Shown here in pieces: positions 10,825-22,502 of a DNA stretch of 64,000 nt. The notes beneath the pieces are model-generated. The model searched no databases, had not been told where the DNA came from, and saw only the letters and a list, made by a program, of their open reading frames with translations. Position numbers and translations under genes: made by a program. The stretch covers positions 558,001-622,000 of the forward strand of contig JAPZLL010000013.1 in NCBI GenBank assembly GCA_036250225.1, in the 5' to 3' direction. Positions within the stretch are counted from its first letter, which is position 1; the number at the start of each line of letters is the position of its first letter. Origin of the DNA: Cercophora sp. LCS_1 (Eukaryota > Ascomycota > Sordariomycetes > Sordariales > Lasiosphaeriaceae).

Positions 10825-13800
10825 ATGCCGACCAGCTTGCATCCCCAGGCCAAGTTTGATCCTATTCCCCCAGACCTTGACTTGCACTCGCTCGTCGAGC
10901 GCACACCTCATTTTCAATGGGTCACGCGAATCACAGCGGCGCAGATCCGCAACATTGGTCCTCAAGAGTTTGAGAAGCTGGTTTTCCTACGTGTGATCCA
11001 GCATGGGAAGCCCCTAGTCATCGAGAAATGGAACGACCGATTGCCCAAGTCGCTGTTTGGCCCCCAATACCTTGAGACGCATTACAACAAGAAGCGTGAG
11101 TCCCGCGGCAGTTCCATGCGCTCCTTCCCCTTCTAACGGTATGCAGAGGAAAACGTCCGCGACATTGTTTCCCAAACCGATATCCCCATGACGATGGGCC
11201 ACTATCTGCGGTCCATGAAGCAGCTCACCAACCAGTGGACTCCGACCAACTTTCGAGATGAGCGACGTCAGCGGCTCTATTTGAAGGATATTGACTGCCC
11301 TCCCGAGTGGCAAGAGAGGCTGTCGAAAGTCATCCCGCCAAACCTTTTCTATATGAACGAGAATATTGACGAACGAGGTGGCAAGCGCCAGACCGAAGAC
11401 TTGGACATGTTTCAGGAGACACACTCGGCCGCCCCAGCTGGCGACCTGATGAGCAGTCTCCCCGAGCAAATGCGCGCCCAGAACCTCATGTGTTACATCG
11501 GGCACGAAGGCACTTACACCCCAGCCCACCGAGAGATGTGCGCCAGTTTGGGCCAGAACATCATGGTGGACGCCTCTGGTGATGAGAACGGCGAGAAACC
11601 AGGCAGCTCAATTTGGTTCATGACCGAAACCAAAGATCGGGAGGTGGTCAGAGAATTCTTTTTGTCTATGCTAGGCCACGATATCGAGATTGAGAAGCAT
11701 TTTGCACAGATCAACGCCTGGAAGAAGGCGAACTTTCCAGTTTACATTGTCGAGCAAAAAGTCGGCGATTTCATCCTCGTACCCCCCCTTGCCCCCCACC
11801 AAGTGTGGAATCGAGGCACCAGGACGGTCAAGGTCGCCTGGAACAGAACCACGGTCGAAACACTTGACTTGGCACTCCACGAAGCTCTTCCCAAGGCGCG
11901 GCTTGTCTGTCGCGATGAACAGTACAAGAACAAGGCTATAATCTTCTTCACCCTACAAAAGTACTACCAGCAAATGACCGACATGGAGAAGAACGCCGAG
12001 ATTGGATTGCTGGGTTTTGGTCACGACTTGATCAAAAACTCAACGAGGATGAAGCAGATGGCGGCTGACTTCAAACACCTGTTCCGTCTGTACACCGAGA
12101 TTCTTATAGACGAGATGTTCGCCACCAAAGAGAAGGATGTCGAGTACGTCGAGTTCGACTCGTGCATCACCTGCTCGTACTGCCGAGCTAATATCTTCAA
12201 TCGTTTCTTGACGTGCAAGCATTGCGTCAGGCAGCTCGTCAACGGTGACGAGGACACATACGACGTTTGCATGGAGTGTTATGCCATGGGTCGATCGTGT
12301 CTCTGTGTGTCAAATCTGAGCTGGTGTGAGCAATGGAAGTGGTCCGACCTGGTTGATCGGTATGAGGAGTGGCGGTCTTTGATTATCAAGAACGACGGCT
12401 TCATCGATCTTGCAGTGTCACCTCTGCCAATCGAGATTGCGAGGCGAAAGACTGGCAAGAAGTCGGTGGCTCAGATTTGCCAAGAGCAGCTCCGCAGGCG
12501 ACCGTGGAAGGATATTTCTAAGGTCGATAAACCCCTGGAGCCGGAACATTCTGAGCCTGAAGTCGACGTCGACGATAACGGTCGCCCGATCAAGAAGAAG
12601 AAGAAGGGCCGCAAGAGGAAGTTGGGCGATGTCTATAGGTGTCATGTCTGCAATCACAAGGATTACACGCACAGGCTGGCTTTTTGCTCAAACCACGGCT
12701 GCACAGATGCCTACTGCTTTGGCGTTCTCTACCGGGCCTTCGATATGATGCCACAGGAAGTCCTGCAGAATGAGCGGTGGGAATGCCCGAAGTGTCTCAA
12801 GATGTGCAACTGCGGTGCTTGCCGCAAGGGTAACAGCATGAACCCCTACATCCCAAAGAACACACTTCTCGGACACGACACGCGCCCCATTGCCGATGAT
12901 CGAAGTGTCGAATCACTCGTCGACTTTAGAGTTCACAACCTCTCCTGGCTCAAGAACGTGGGCGACGAGAGTCGAAGCATGTCGAGTACACGGATTCAGA
13001 GGTTGCAACAAGCCGCTGAGTCCGAAAAGGCCAAGGAGGCAGACTCCGAAGTGCCCGTGCTTCCGGACAAGGAGTTGGCGGAGAGACTCGAGACTGCGCT
13101 GCGTCAAGAAGATGGTCACGCCCACGAGCACGCTAACGGAACGCATGAGCACGCTCCTGACTATGGAGAACCTGGCAGAGCTGAGGTTGCGGACCCGTCG
13201 GTTGGTTCGGATCAATCGCAGTACCCCGATCCTTCGACGTTGGGCAATGAACGGATGCTCGGTATGGGTTACTACGAGCAGGATGACAGCCCCGACAAGA
13301 TCTTGTTCGATCCGTACGAAAAGCCGACAGCAGAGGCGCTGGTCGTTGATGATGAGCCAGAGGAGTCGGAGTACCTCAAAAAGCAACTTCGCCTCGCCAA
13401 GCGGCGGGCGCGCAATGAGGAAGACAACGATCCCGATTTCGCTGCGCCGAAGTCACATCATCGCAAGAGACACAAAGTTGGGGCTCTTACCCAAGATGGC
13501 GCGCAGCAAGACGCCCTGGATAACATGGACCCTGCCTTGTTCGGAGATACAACAATGCTCGACGCTCCAGCAGAGCCGACCACATGTGCCGAGCCCGAGG
13601 AGGCTGCACCCAGCGTGCATCCTGCTCTTGCCGCCGCCATAGACGCAGAGGCAGACGGAAGTGCGGAGCCAGCCGAACAAGACGGGCACAGGCCCTACTC
13701 TCCTAACCGTCCGACGCTCCGCCATGCTCGACCTAAGGTGTCGTACCTGCTGGACCAGCCAGAAGAGGAGTTTGACGAGGTCATGATCCCTCGATCCAAG

Positions 13801-15096
13801 AGACCGCCAGAGGGAATCACTAACTTTAATCCCGAGAACGTCAACAAAGATCCTCTGGACTTAGCATCCGCGGCCATTTTCACGATGAATACTGCGGGAA
13901 CATCTGCTCTGCACGACCCGACAGCAGCGCCACCTCCGAACAAGCCGGGACGAAAGCCAGGCGGTCAACCTGGTCGCCCACCGGGTAACCCACGGGTGTC
14001 GAATGTAAGCCAGGCGCAAACCAGCCAGACCCCAGAGGTCGAAAATCCACCGAAGCGACGCGGGCGCCCGCCCCGGTCGGCAAGACCGTCGGCCGTTGCG
14101 AACACCGAGGAACCGTCTAATATCGACGCTCAATTCGCCCAGCAGCTGGAAGGGTTCGACGATAACGGAGAATACATCGGGGACAACACGCCGCCCGTAC
14201 CTCAGCCGACTGCGCCAAAGAGAAGGGGCCGCCCACCACGAAGCTCCCTTGTGCAGCAGCCAGTCCGACGCTCTGAGTCTGCTGAGCCGGAGCAGCCCGT
14301 ATCCATGTCCATGGCAGAGCGCATGCAGCCCAAGGGAAAGAAGAATATCAAGATCTCCGGACGCAGGTCTGCAGTGCAAAAGAGCATCGAATCTCCCGAC
14401 CCAGAGAGCACCTCACCGGCCACGAAAGCGCCGACTCCCAGGGCGCCAACGCCAGAGCCTGCACCGAGACCAGCAACCCGCCCTCGGGGCAGACCGGCAC
14501 AGACCACAACTGAGAGCAGTAACGACGTGGACTTTGACCCCGCTGGCGAAGAGGAAGAGATCTCGTCCCGTGCTTCCTCCTCCAGTGCATCACCTTCGAC
14601 AGCAAAGGGTTATGACCAACACGATGAGATGTTTGTAGACCAAGCAAGCCCCTCAGCTGCGTCACCATCGCGCTCCCCATCGCGCTCACCGTCTCCAAAG
14701 CCGCCCGCCAGACGCGGACCGGCTCCGGCTCCTCGTGCGAAGCCATCAGCCCCGCCCGAGAGACAGGTTGTGTCCGCACCGCAGCCAATTTCACCGCCTA
14801 AGCCTGCTGGTCCAACCATAGTGAGGCTCATGGACTTGTCGGAAGACGAATCATGGTATGGCCCAGGTGACGAGCAGAGCAGGAGCGCCAGTGAAGCAAG
14901 CGGCCAGATGAGTGGACGGGGCAGCCTGCCGAGTGATGGGCCTGCCTCATCTAGCGATTCAGATTCGGACATCGAAGATATCCCGGCCCGTAAGAATGCG
15001 CCGGTGCGCGGCTCCGGGCTTGCCATTCGCGGAAGGGGCTCAGCAGTGAGGGGGCGAGGCCGCGGAAGGGGTCGCGGAAGAAGAGGCGCTCGTTGA
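10825..15096 (+). CDS. JmjC-domain protein with Cys-rich zinc fingers and AT-hooks
   Basis: Two exons, 10825..11095 and 11147..15096, 1406 aa. The JmjC fold spans roughly residues 150-330. Candidate Fe(II) ligands are H218 and E220 (AHREM) and H308 (APHQVWN), an H-x-E...H triad. Two Cys-rich modules follow: one with CSYC...CKHC...CMEC (~430-480), and one with CHVC...CSNHGC...CPKCLKMCNC (~590-660) resembling the zf-4CXXC_R1 domain. The C-terminal half is disordered and contains at least four AT-hook-like cores (GRPPG, RRGRPPR twice, RGRPA), many SP dipeptides and a terminal RG-rich tail. The architecture predicts a nuclear chromatin protein, possibly a histone demethylase; substrate and activity are not shown by the sequence. 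The start is the first ATG of the frame. The intron has donor GTGAGT and branch TCTAAC. Confidence 0.9.
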
Positions 15097-15450
15097 GCTA
15101 TTCTTCGCTTATCAGTGCTTTGTCCTAGTATGTTGTACGGATTATATGGGCCTTTGGTGCTTTGCTTTTTTTTATTGTCATGGACCATATGGGAAAGGAC
15201 TGAGACCACTATGCCGGAGTTTTTGATTTATGATGAGCATGAACCCCAGACGCAGTCACAGATGGGTTTGGCTGTCCCAGTCGGACATTGCAAACGGCTA
15301 GATAGTCTAGTTGGCAGAGCAATAGCAATAGTTAATTGAAACGCCTAGACCAATGCAGAACGCGTCGTCTATCTCGACGTCTGAAATGTACAATTTGACC
15401 TCCCATCCACGCCTTTCTTGTGTTCCCCCATTGGACTGCTGTTTTGCCCT
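15097..15450. other. Convergent intergenic region
   Basis: About 350 bp holding the 3' flanks of the JmjC gene (+) and the small mitochondrial-type gene (-). No coding pattern is visible. Confidence 0.5.
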
Positions 15451-15840
15451 TCACATGTCGCTCATGCTCGTCCCGTGCTTGGCCCGCTCCTCGGCCGCCC
15501 CCTTGGTCTGCTCCTGCAGTCGCTTCACTGCCTCCTTGCCGGCCTCTCGCGGGGACATGCGATCCGCCTTGACGCTCTCCTCGCTGACGGACGCGAGCTC
15601 GGGCTTCCAGTGGCCTTTGCCTTGCTTTTGCTTGGCGAGCGAGTCTTGCTTGTGTCGGTCAAAGTCTTCGGGGTTGGGGTCGGCTGGATAACCATTTCAA
15701 TTTAGTCAATTGATCTCGGAAACAAAAACAGGATGGACCGTACAGCTAGCGGACTCTTTGAGTCTGAAGAGGGGCGCCGAGGAGAAGGAGCGCCGGGCCA
15801 AGGGGATGGGGAGAGCGGCGAGACGGAGGAGACGAGACAT
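15451..15840 (-). CDS. Small mitochondrial-type protein of unknown function
   Basis: Two exons on the minus strand, 15840..15744 and 15683..15451, 109 aa. The N-terminus MSRLLRLAALPIPLARRSF is Arg/Leu-rich without acidic residues, a strong predicted mitochondrial presequence with a likely cleavage near RRSFSSA. The mature part is very hydrophilic (DRHKQDSLAKQKQGKGHWK, then EESVKADR, then KRLQEQTKGAAEERAKHGTSMSDM) and probably helical or disordered. I do not recognise a named family, though the KQKQGKGHWKPELAS block looks like a conserved core of small fungal mitochondrial proteins. The intron (60 nt, GTACGG...CCAG) is required, because the second part is out of frame with the ATG otherwise. 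Convergent with the JmjC gene. Confidence 0.75.
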
Positions 15841-17300
15841 GTTGATTGATCAAGTGGTTTTCGCTGCTCGACTTGGGTAGTTTGGCTATCTCGGGAAGAT
15901 GGATCGGTTGAGTGAATGAGAGAAGAGCAATTGAGAGATTTGTGAGAGGAAGAGAAAGAGAGAGATGTGCAATTTGGGGTTGTCTTATTGGAGGAGGAGA
16001 GGGGGTGAAAGGGGGCCGGTTTTGTTGCGGCAGGCCGGTGACGTCATGTATCTTTTTGGTCCCCTGGACTGCGTCACGACGGGGCGTTTTTCTCAACACG
16101 TGCTAAAGGGAATGATGGGTTTGGATGGAGCTTTGGGGTTCCACTTGGTTTGTTTTTTTAGGGTGTGTTTTCGGAGGGGAACTGGGTTTTGCTGATGGGT
16201 TTGGGGTGGTGATGCTGTTGGTGTGTGGTGGAAAGAGTTTAACTGGCGATGGTGGGCGGGATTGTTACCAAGCGACGAGTGCCGCGCGGTTTGATGGATG
16301 AATACATCCGGTTTTCTAGAAGCTCAGAAATAGGTTGTACTGAGTAAAAAATGTTCAATTGGAGGCATTAGTATGCATCGTTGAGGTTTCGTTCAGGGTA
16401 AGGTCTCAACTCGTCGGCTTCTTCATCCCATCATTTACAAGCTGATATTAAAACAACCTACTGATTCACAACAATATAGATATAAATGGGCTGTTAAGAT
16501 AGATGGATTTGAAGATAAAAAGCCGTTTCTAACTACGCGTGACAGAAGTGAGAGGGGGCGCAGCGTTATACTGCCTCATGTTACAACAACACCACGGGAA
16601 CCCTGGAGATGTCTACTAGGACGTCTGAACAGTATCTGACCTGGACCCTCTAGATCCAAATCACTAAAAGGGCTGGAGGCTCATGAAATTTGCCATTGGC
16701 CTGCTCTCTTATATTCAGCCGCTTCGCGTCCCTTCCAAAGGCGGACCAACTCGCTTGTCAAACAATTGGTGATCGGCAGGACTACCTTCTTTGCTTGCCG
16801 CAGTTATCAACAACTAAGCTCTCCACTTCTGTAAGTATGGGCCAATAGAAGTTACGCGGTAGCACCGCAGACCGGGGCGTTGTTCGCGTCAGTTGTGACG
16901 TCACCGCATCGACCTCAACACCGAGATGCTTGAGTCGACATTCCGTCTGATGAGAGTAACGCAGATCGTTTGGCAAACTGAACGGGCACAGTTTGTCTGA
17001 GGTGCATCGCGACTGCTAATAAAAAACACTCTCTCATCAACTTCACCGCCTGGATCAAGAACGTGCGAGAGGAGAGGAGAGGAGATGGGATGCTGCGTTG
17101 AGGTAGTCCTGCCCTAGATATCAGAGGGAGCTTGTGTCCGCAGCCAGACCCAGGGAGGTTATGAAACCCCGCGAGTGAGATTGAAATATCGACACTGGTT
17201 CGAGGGATGAAGAGATCGTCACAAATCAGGGCAGCAAGGAAAGGCAACCATCACACGCCAACGGGTGGTGTCTCGGTGTCTGGGACACCTTGAGACTACA
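15841..17300. other. Gene-free region, first part of the long sparse interval
   Basis: Upstream of the small mitochondrial-type gene. 15841-16200 is G-rich on +, that is C-rich in the sense of that gene, as expected of its promoter and leader. 16300-17040 has lower GC than its surroundings. No open frame shows domain content or plausible splice extensions, and I see no tRNA or repeat. Confidence 0.45.
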
Positions 17301-20300
17301 ATCCCCTCATGCCGCCCTGTGGTTCTCACAAGACATCACACCGAATAACCAGTGAGACGGAACCGGGATTCATTCACCTCAACAGTAACACCACAGCACA
17401 ACACAAACCCATCGGTCGATCCCCTGAGTCTCCTTCCACAACACCTCACGCAACCACAGCCCCCGTAACTTCTCACAGGGCGAGACACCAGCAACAGCCC
17501 GCTGTCTGTGGCACCACCCACACACCGAGACAGGAATCACAACGCATCGTCACACGCAATCGCCTGACCCCTTTTCAGGGATCCCCGCATCGATCCGGCT
17601 CCGAACGGCCCCACCCGGCATGCCAAAAGCGGCCCAACGCCGGTCGGGCCGGTGTCCAGTGGCCGTCCGTGTGGCCCTCACCTGACGCTTTGCTCCGCTG
17701 TGACGAATTCCAATCGGCTCCCATTGCGCAAAGCTGGAAATCAGGGGACCCAAATCTTAGACAAGCCACCCCTGGTTGAGGACCAGTCGCAGCACTTTCA
17801 GGGATAACCCCGACTGACTCTTCCCCGACAACCGAAAGCCAATTCTGTGTGCGAGATAGGGCAAAGAAGCTCAATTCCCGATGTTCCCGAAGCAAACCGG
17901 CCACGTTTTCTTTTTGTTGACTCAATTCATTCCGTCATCGCCAGCTTCAGTTGAAGTTGACTCCGCCCGTGGTGGACCGCCTGCCGTTCGTGATGAGCGT
18001 GATGTCTCACGAGGCGCGCTGAGATTGGGGTAGCCAGCACGCAAGCTAGTCCCGACAGAGACGAGGTCCAAAGAACGACCGAATGAATGATCGGGACGGC
18101 CGACCGCGCCGATTCTCCTTTGGCAGGTCCGATGAACATGGAGAGTCGGGTGCCTCCGAGAACCCTGCCGCGCGGGCGGCAGCACCGTTCGTCTGGTCTG
18201 GACTCTCTGCTGCCATTCTGCCTACGCTACGGATATGCATCGGACAAGGCAGCCATCACCCTACGAACCGACAAGCAGGTAGAGAGCTGTGAACGTGAAC
18301 GACATGTCGGAGCCCTCCCCGCTTGCTGTCCACGCGGTTCCAGAACCCCCTGGCTGCCTAAGGTGCCAATATGCATCTAACCCTCTCGTGGTAGTGCACG
18401 GCATGCTGGCTCACCTCGCCGCTGCAACAATATGGGGGAGAGGAACCGAATCTTGCATCCACAAGAGATTGTCGACGCAGCGTGCCGACACCTCGCAATC
18501 TGGGAGTTTTTCATGCCCAATGCAGCTTGGGGGCAGACACGATGCCGAACGGAGCCAAGTCGGCGGCGCATGCAGAGAAAGAAAAAAAAAAACACTCGTG
18601 GACTCGCAGCAGCCAGGACAAATCACAGCAGTGGGAGTCCTCCACGCTCTTCCAGTCTTCTTCCAACCCTTTCCCTCTCACCCCACCGCTGCACCAGCTT
18701 GTGGGCGCTGCCAGGAAGAGCGGTGTGGCAATGCGCTGGTGCCGTCTTCACCCCATTGGCCACGAAGAGGATGCTGAACGGGAGAGACAGCGCTAGCCAC
18801 ACTGCGATCCGTGTGGAGCGCACGACTGGCTTGACAAAAGGGAAAAAGATCGGCTTGTCGAGTTCGGCACAGTGCGGGGACGGGCCTGACTCGAGCGTGA
18901 AGTGCGGAGGGGTTCCTTGGGCCTTCAAAGCAGCAATGTGCCTGGCAGGCACAGCCCTGGCGGAGAGGGGAACAAGATGCACGCTTCCCTGACTGCCGTG
19001 CTGCGGACGTCCACGGGTCTGCAGCTCCCCCGGATGTCGCCTCGATAGCGTCAGCGAATTATTGTCCTTTGACGGGCACGAAAGCGATCTCTGGTGCTTG
19101 CTGACCAGGTGTAGGCAATCGAGGGGCACACCAGCCATGCCCACTTGTGGTTTGACAGACGACAACGTCCCCGTCTTCCGCTCCCTCGTTTAGCGGGAAA
19201 TGCATTGACCCTGGTGGCCGTTTGGATCGTGGAGTCGGTTTGACAGGGGAATCGTCGGGCCCCGTCGCATTGAAGTCCCACGCAGGGCAAAAGGGGTCCC
19301 CTCGCATCAAACACAACAACAAGGCTGTGAAGGCCTGCGGGTTTCAAGGAGGAAAGGAAGCCTCCACGAGAAACAAAGGGTTCGCCCTTCTCTCGTCTTT
19401 CCTGGATTTGACCGAGCCGGTTCCAGTCTCTCTCATCGTGCCCTATCTCCCGCTGTTCTTGCCCAACAGACTAAAATAGATAGCACCCATCAACCTCTCC
19501 CCGCCCCGCCTTCGAGGTTGGAAGCCGATGAAACCCTACTTGCCAAGCCGAACGCCAGCCTTCTCGTCTCCCCGTCGAGTGGATGGATGAATTGGCCGCA
19601 GACAGATGGATTTGGGATTTGACGAATGAGCTTTCCTCATGAGCTGAGGCGGCCGTTTGAGGTTCTGGAATACGTTGAAATGCCTGCCACCGAGACATCG
19701 ACTGAGGCTAAACACAAATGATTGGGGAGCTGAGATGCTTCCATTTCCCATTACCCCGCCTGATTATGATGATGGGGGCCCCAGTACGGTGGGGGGATCA
19801 TCTCCCACATTCCGTCAGCGTGGCAATGAATGGCAGCGCACCATCAAACATTCGACGAACCCACGAGCATCGGGAAGATGCTATCGCCAACTTGAATCGT
19901 CATGCGCTTTCGCATCCGGCTGAATCCCAAAAGAGCCTTGAACCGCAGAAACGACAGACGGACGGGAGACTCTCGGACTGGGTCTGCCCACGCCGGAGAT
20001 AAATCACCTCGTTGTCATGCGTGGGTACTAGGCGCACAAGGCGGCTGCTGGCGCACCCAATCGCCGGTCCCAGCCAGTCGTCGAGTTAATGAGGAGTGGT
20101 CTGCTGCATCGTGCAGTGGAGTCAGCGCAACTTCTGCCAGCCAGCAGCAGCAATTGCCCGCGGCCGTCTTCCAGAATGCCGCGCCTGTAATCTCTTCCCT
20201 CTGTATTCCTTGCATCCGGCGCTGCTGAGGGCCAAATGGCATTGAAAGAGCCCCGGTGATGTCGACGGAGCAAGCTCTTTGGGATGGCGGGCGCACCCTC

Positions 20301-21420
20301 AGCGTCATCGTTGCCAATCAGTGGCAAGCCATGCCATCTTGTCCCCGCCTAATGACGGACAAAACGGTGGGACAGCGACAAGCCTCCCGTGCCTCCGCCC
20401 GCGAGCTGTGTCGGGATCGGCGGATGGATGGCCTCCCTTTGTTGCCTCTGGGCCTTCCCAGAACCGTCGGGAAGTGTAGCTGCTCAACACCGTCCGGACT
20501 CTCAAAGTCGACACTGGGCTTCCCGAACCAGCCACATGTGGTAGCCTGCGTCTCCGGTACCACCGCACAGTCGCCATGCAGAAAAGACCGGGTTCGATTT
20601 GGCGAGGCACGCTGTCGGCAGGTCTGGAAGCGGTCTCGCGGTGTTTTACCGTGCGGAACCAGCCAGTCAAAGCGCTGCTGACGGGGTGCCCTCGCCACAA
20701 GGCTGGTGCGGACTGATCTGCTGATGGCCATTCAGGCCACTGCCCTGCACTTAATTATGCAACCCGACCCGCCTGCAGGAGCGTAATAACGGACGAGACC
20801 CAGCGAGGACAGGCGCCTGCAACTGGCGAGAGCGCCCAGTTTCAGCAGCGGACTCGTCGTGCAGCCAGCTGCAGGTCGCTCGCTCGCAAAAGATGCAGAG
20901 AGCGGGCATCGCTAGCCCAAGGAATCCCCAGGGCGACAGAGCCGTTTCATTGCACGTTTGTTTGGTCGCCGCGCTGCATTCTAGTTGTTTGAGCGCTAGG
21001 CCGTCTGTTTGAGCGAAATAGGGAACACGCTGGGCGGGAAAAAAACGAGCCGGCTCGCTTCGGATCCCGTTGACGTCGAGCCAGCGCCAGAGCAGATTGT
21101 AAGTAATGATGGGGCGACAAAAAATTGCCCATCATCGGGCCACATCGGGTGACGATTGTGGGAATTCGGGTGTGGACGCTGGGTGCATTGTCTGCACAAA
21201 TCCAAGAGCAAAGACACAACACCGTCCAGCCCGTTTTCGGCACTGGGTGCGGTGGATTCCCGTGGATCCTCTGACCAAAATTACATGCCAACAGCCAGCC
21301 CAGAACACTATCCCGCTTGCGGCATAGTCGGCTTGAGGACTGCCAATCGCGACGAGGACGGACCCGCTTTTTGACGCTGGTCTTGCCACCCGGCCTGCAG
21401 GCGAAGTGGCCAGTGCATTG
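17301..21420. other. Long gene-free region
   Basis: About 4.1 kb of mixed, fairly GC-rich sequence with many short open frames on both strands, none with codon pattern, domains or intron logic. It is not visibly depleted of GC and shows no TpA-rich, RIP-like character, and I see no transposon ends or long repeats. It most likely acts as a long regulatory region and/or untranslated leader for the gene at 21863, or carries an unannotated non-coding transcript (inference). Confidence 0.4.
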
Positions 21421-21429
21421 CTTGTGAGT

Positions 21430-21862
21430 GGGTGTGTCTGGGGGTCCTGCCTCTCTCTTGCATTAGACCCTAGTAGCGCCCCCCATCCACCCACCACTTC
21501 GTCGCTGTCCAACACTTTGCCCGCTCCGATTGCTCTCTTTCTCCTCTTCGTACTTCGCCTCCCTCCTACTTTACCTATTATCCATCACCCCATCCCACCA
21601 AACTCACCTCGCCCCAAAGCTGACCTGCTGTCAACCCATCACGACAACCACCTTTGCTTCTTCCTCGCTCGTAAATATCCAACCAACCTTCGCTACACGT
21701 CCTCGAGCACTCCAGCCTGTCGCACTCGGCTACGTTTCATTGTTGTTGTTTCAGCATTCGACCACCGGACTTGCCCCTCCCCCATAAAGGACATCGGCCT
21801 CCTCCACTGGACGACTTCACCCTCCCCATCACCATAGCTCAGCTCCGTCGCATCTAGTAATA
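21430..21862 (+). promoter_or_regulatory. Pyrimidine-rich leader of the gene at 21863
   Basis: From about 21430 to the ATG the + strand is dominated by C and T (CTCTCTC, CCACCC, CCTCCC, TCACC runs). In filamentous fungi such tracts mark the transcription start and 5' UTR. Its length (over 400 nt) is large for a 190-aa protein and points to translational or mRNA-level control. Confidence 0.45.
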
Positions 21863-22502
21863 ATGTCCTACTTCAACGCCTACCAGCCACACCTAGCGCA
21901 GGCAAACCCGACGCCTGTCTCCCACAGTCATCATGGCGGCCGGAATCGGAGAGCGCCAAGGGTGGCCGTGGCGCCCAACGCCCACAAGCAGTTCCGCGGC
22001 AACATGAGGAGTATGAAGGAGCTCGCCGAGTCGCCATCCGTCTCCAGCTTCCGGACCAGGTTCGAGCTTGTGCGATCTTTCGACCTTGAGGACGACATGG
22101 AATTCTGCCCCAACCTGCTGACCGACAATGATGTGAGTGTCAATGGCTGACGCCGCGTGCGGAATGCAGCATGGCAACAAGAGACTAACCGCGATGCAGC
22201 TTGTGTCCATTCACAGCTCTTCATCTGAACGGTCTTCTCTGGCGAGCAACTCGCCCCAAGGCTCCCCAACGCAGCAGCCAACAACAATCGCGCCTCCCTT
22301 CTCTCTCAACTCATCTTCGCCACCCTTTGTGCCTCCGTTCCAAAGTCAACAGTCGACCCTCAAGCTTCACCAACCTGCCGCAACCCGCGCCCGTAATGCT
22401 ATTCCGATCGTAAACCCTGCTACTGGAATCACCATGTCGAGCCCACCCCCATCGGTGTCGCCTGGACGCATGCAGCACCAGTCAATGGGCCGACGATGGT
22501 AG
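21863..22502 (+). CDS. Small Ser/Pro-rich protein of unknown function
   Basis: Two exons, 21863..22132 and 22200..22502, 190 aa. I do not recognise a named family. Residues 28-95 hold the only ordered-looking block: RRAPRVAVAPNAHKQFRG, RSMKELAESPSV, then FRTRFELVRSFDLEDDMEFCPNLL, followed by SIHSSSSERSSLASNSP. The rest is Ser/Pro/Gln-rich and disordered. Acidic SFDLEDDMEF followed by a Ser cluster suggests a short linear-motif regulator and phosphorylation substrate; this is inference. The intron (67 nt, GTGAGT...GCTAAC-like branch ACTAACC...GCAG) joins ...LTDND to LVSIHSS in phase 0. The gene is isolated, with about 6 kb upstream and 2.7 kb downstream free of other genes, a pattern seen around strongly regulated fungal genes. 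Confidence 0.75.

Noticed and set aside
17309..17779. 156-codon open frame
   Set aside because: Thr/Ser/Pro/His/Arg mixture without structure, splice logic or codon pattern.
21406..21837. 143-codon open frame in the leader of the 190-aa gene
   Set aside because: Pure consequence of the C/T-rich tract (Pro/Ser/Leu/His), with no domain, overlapping the probable 5' UTR.
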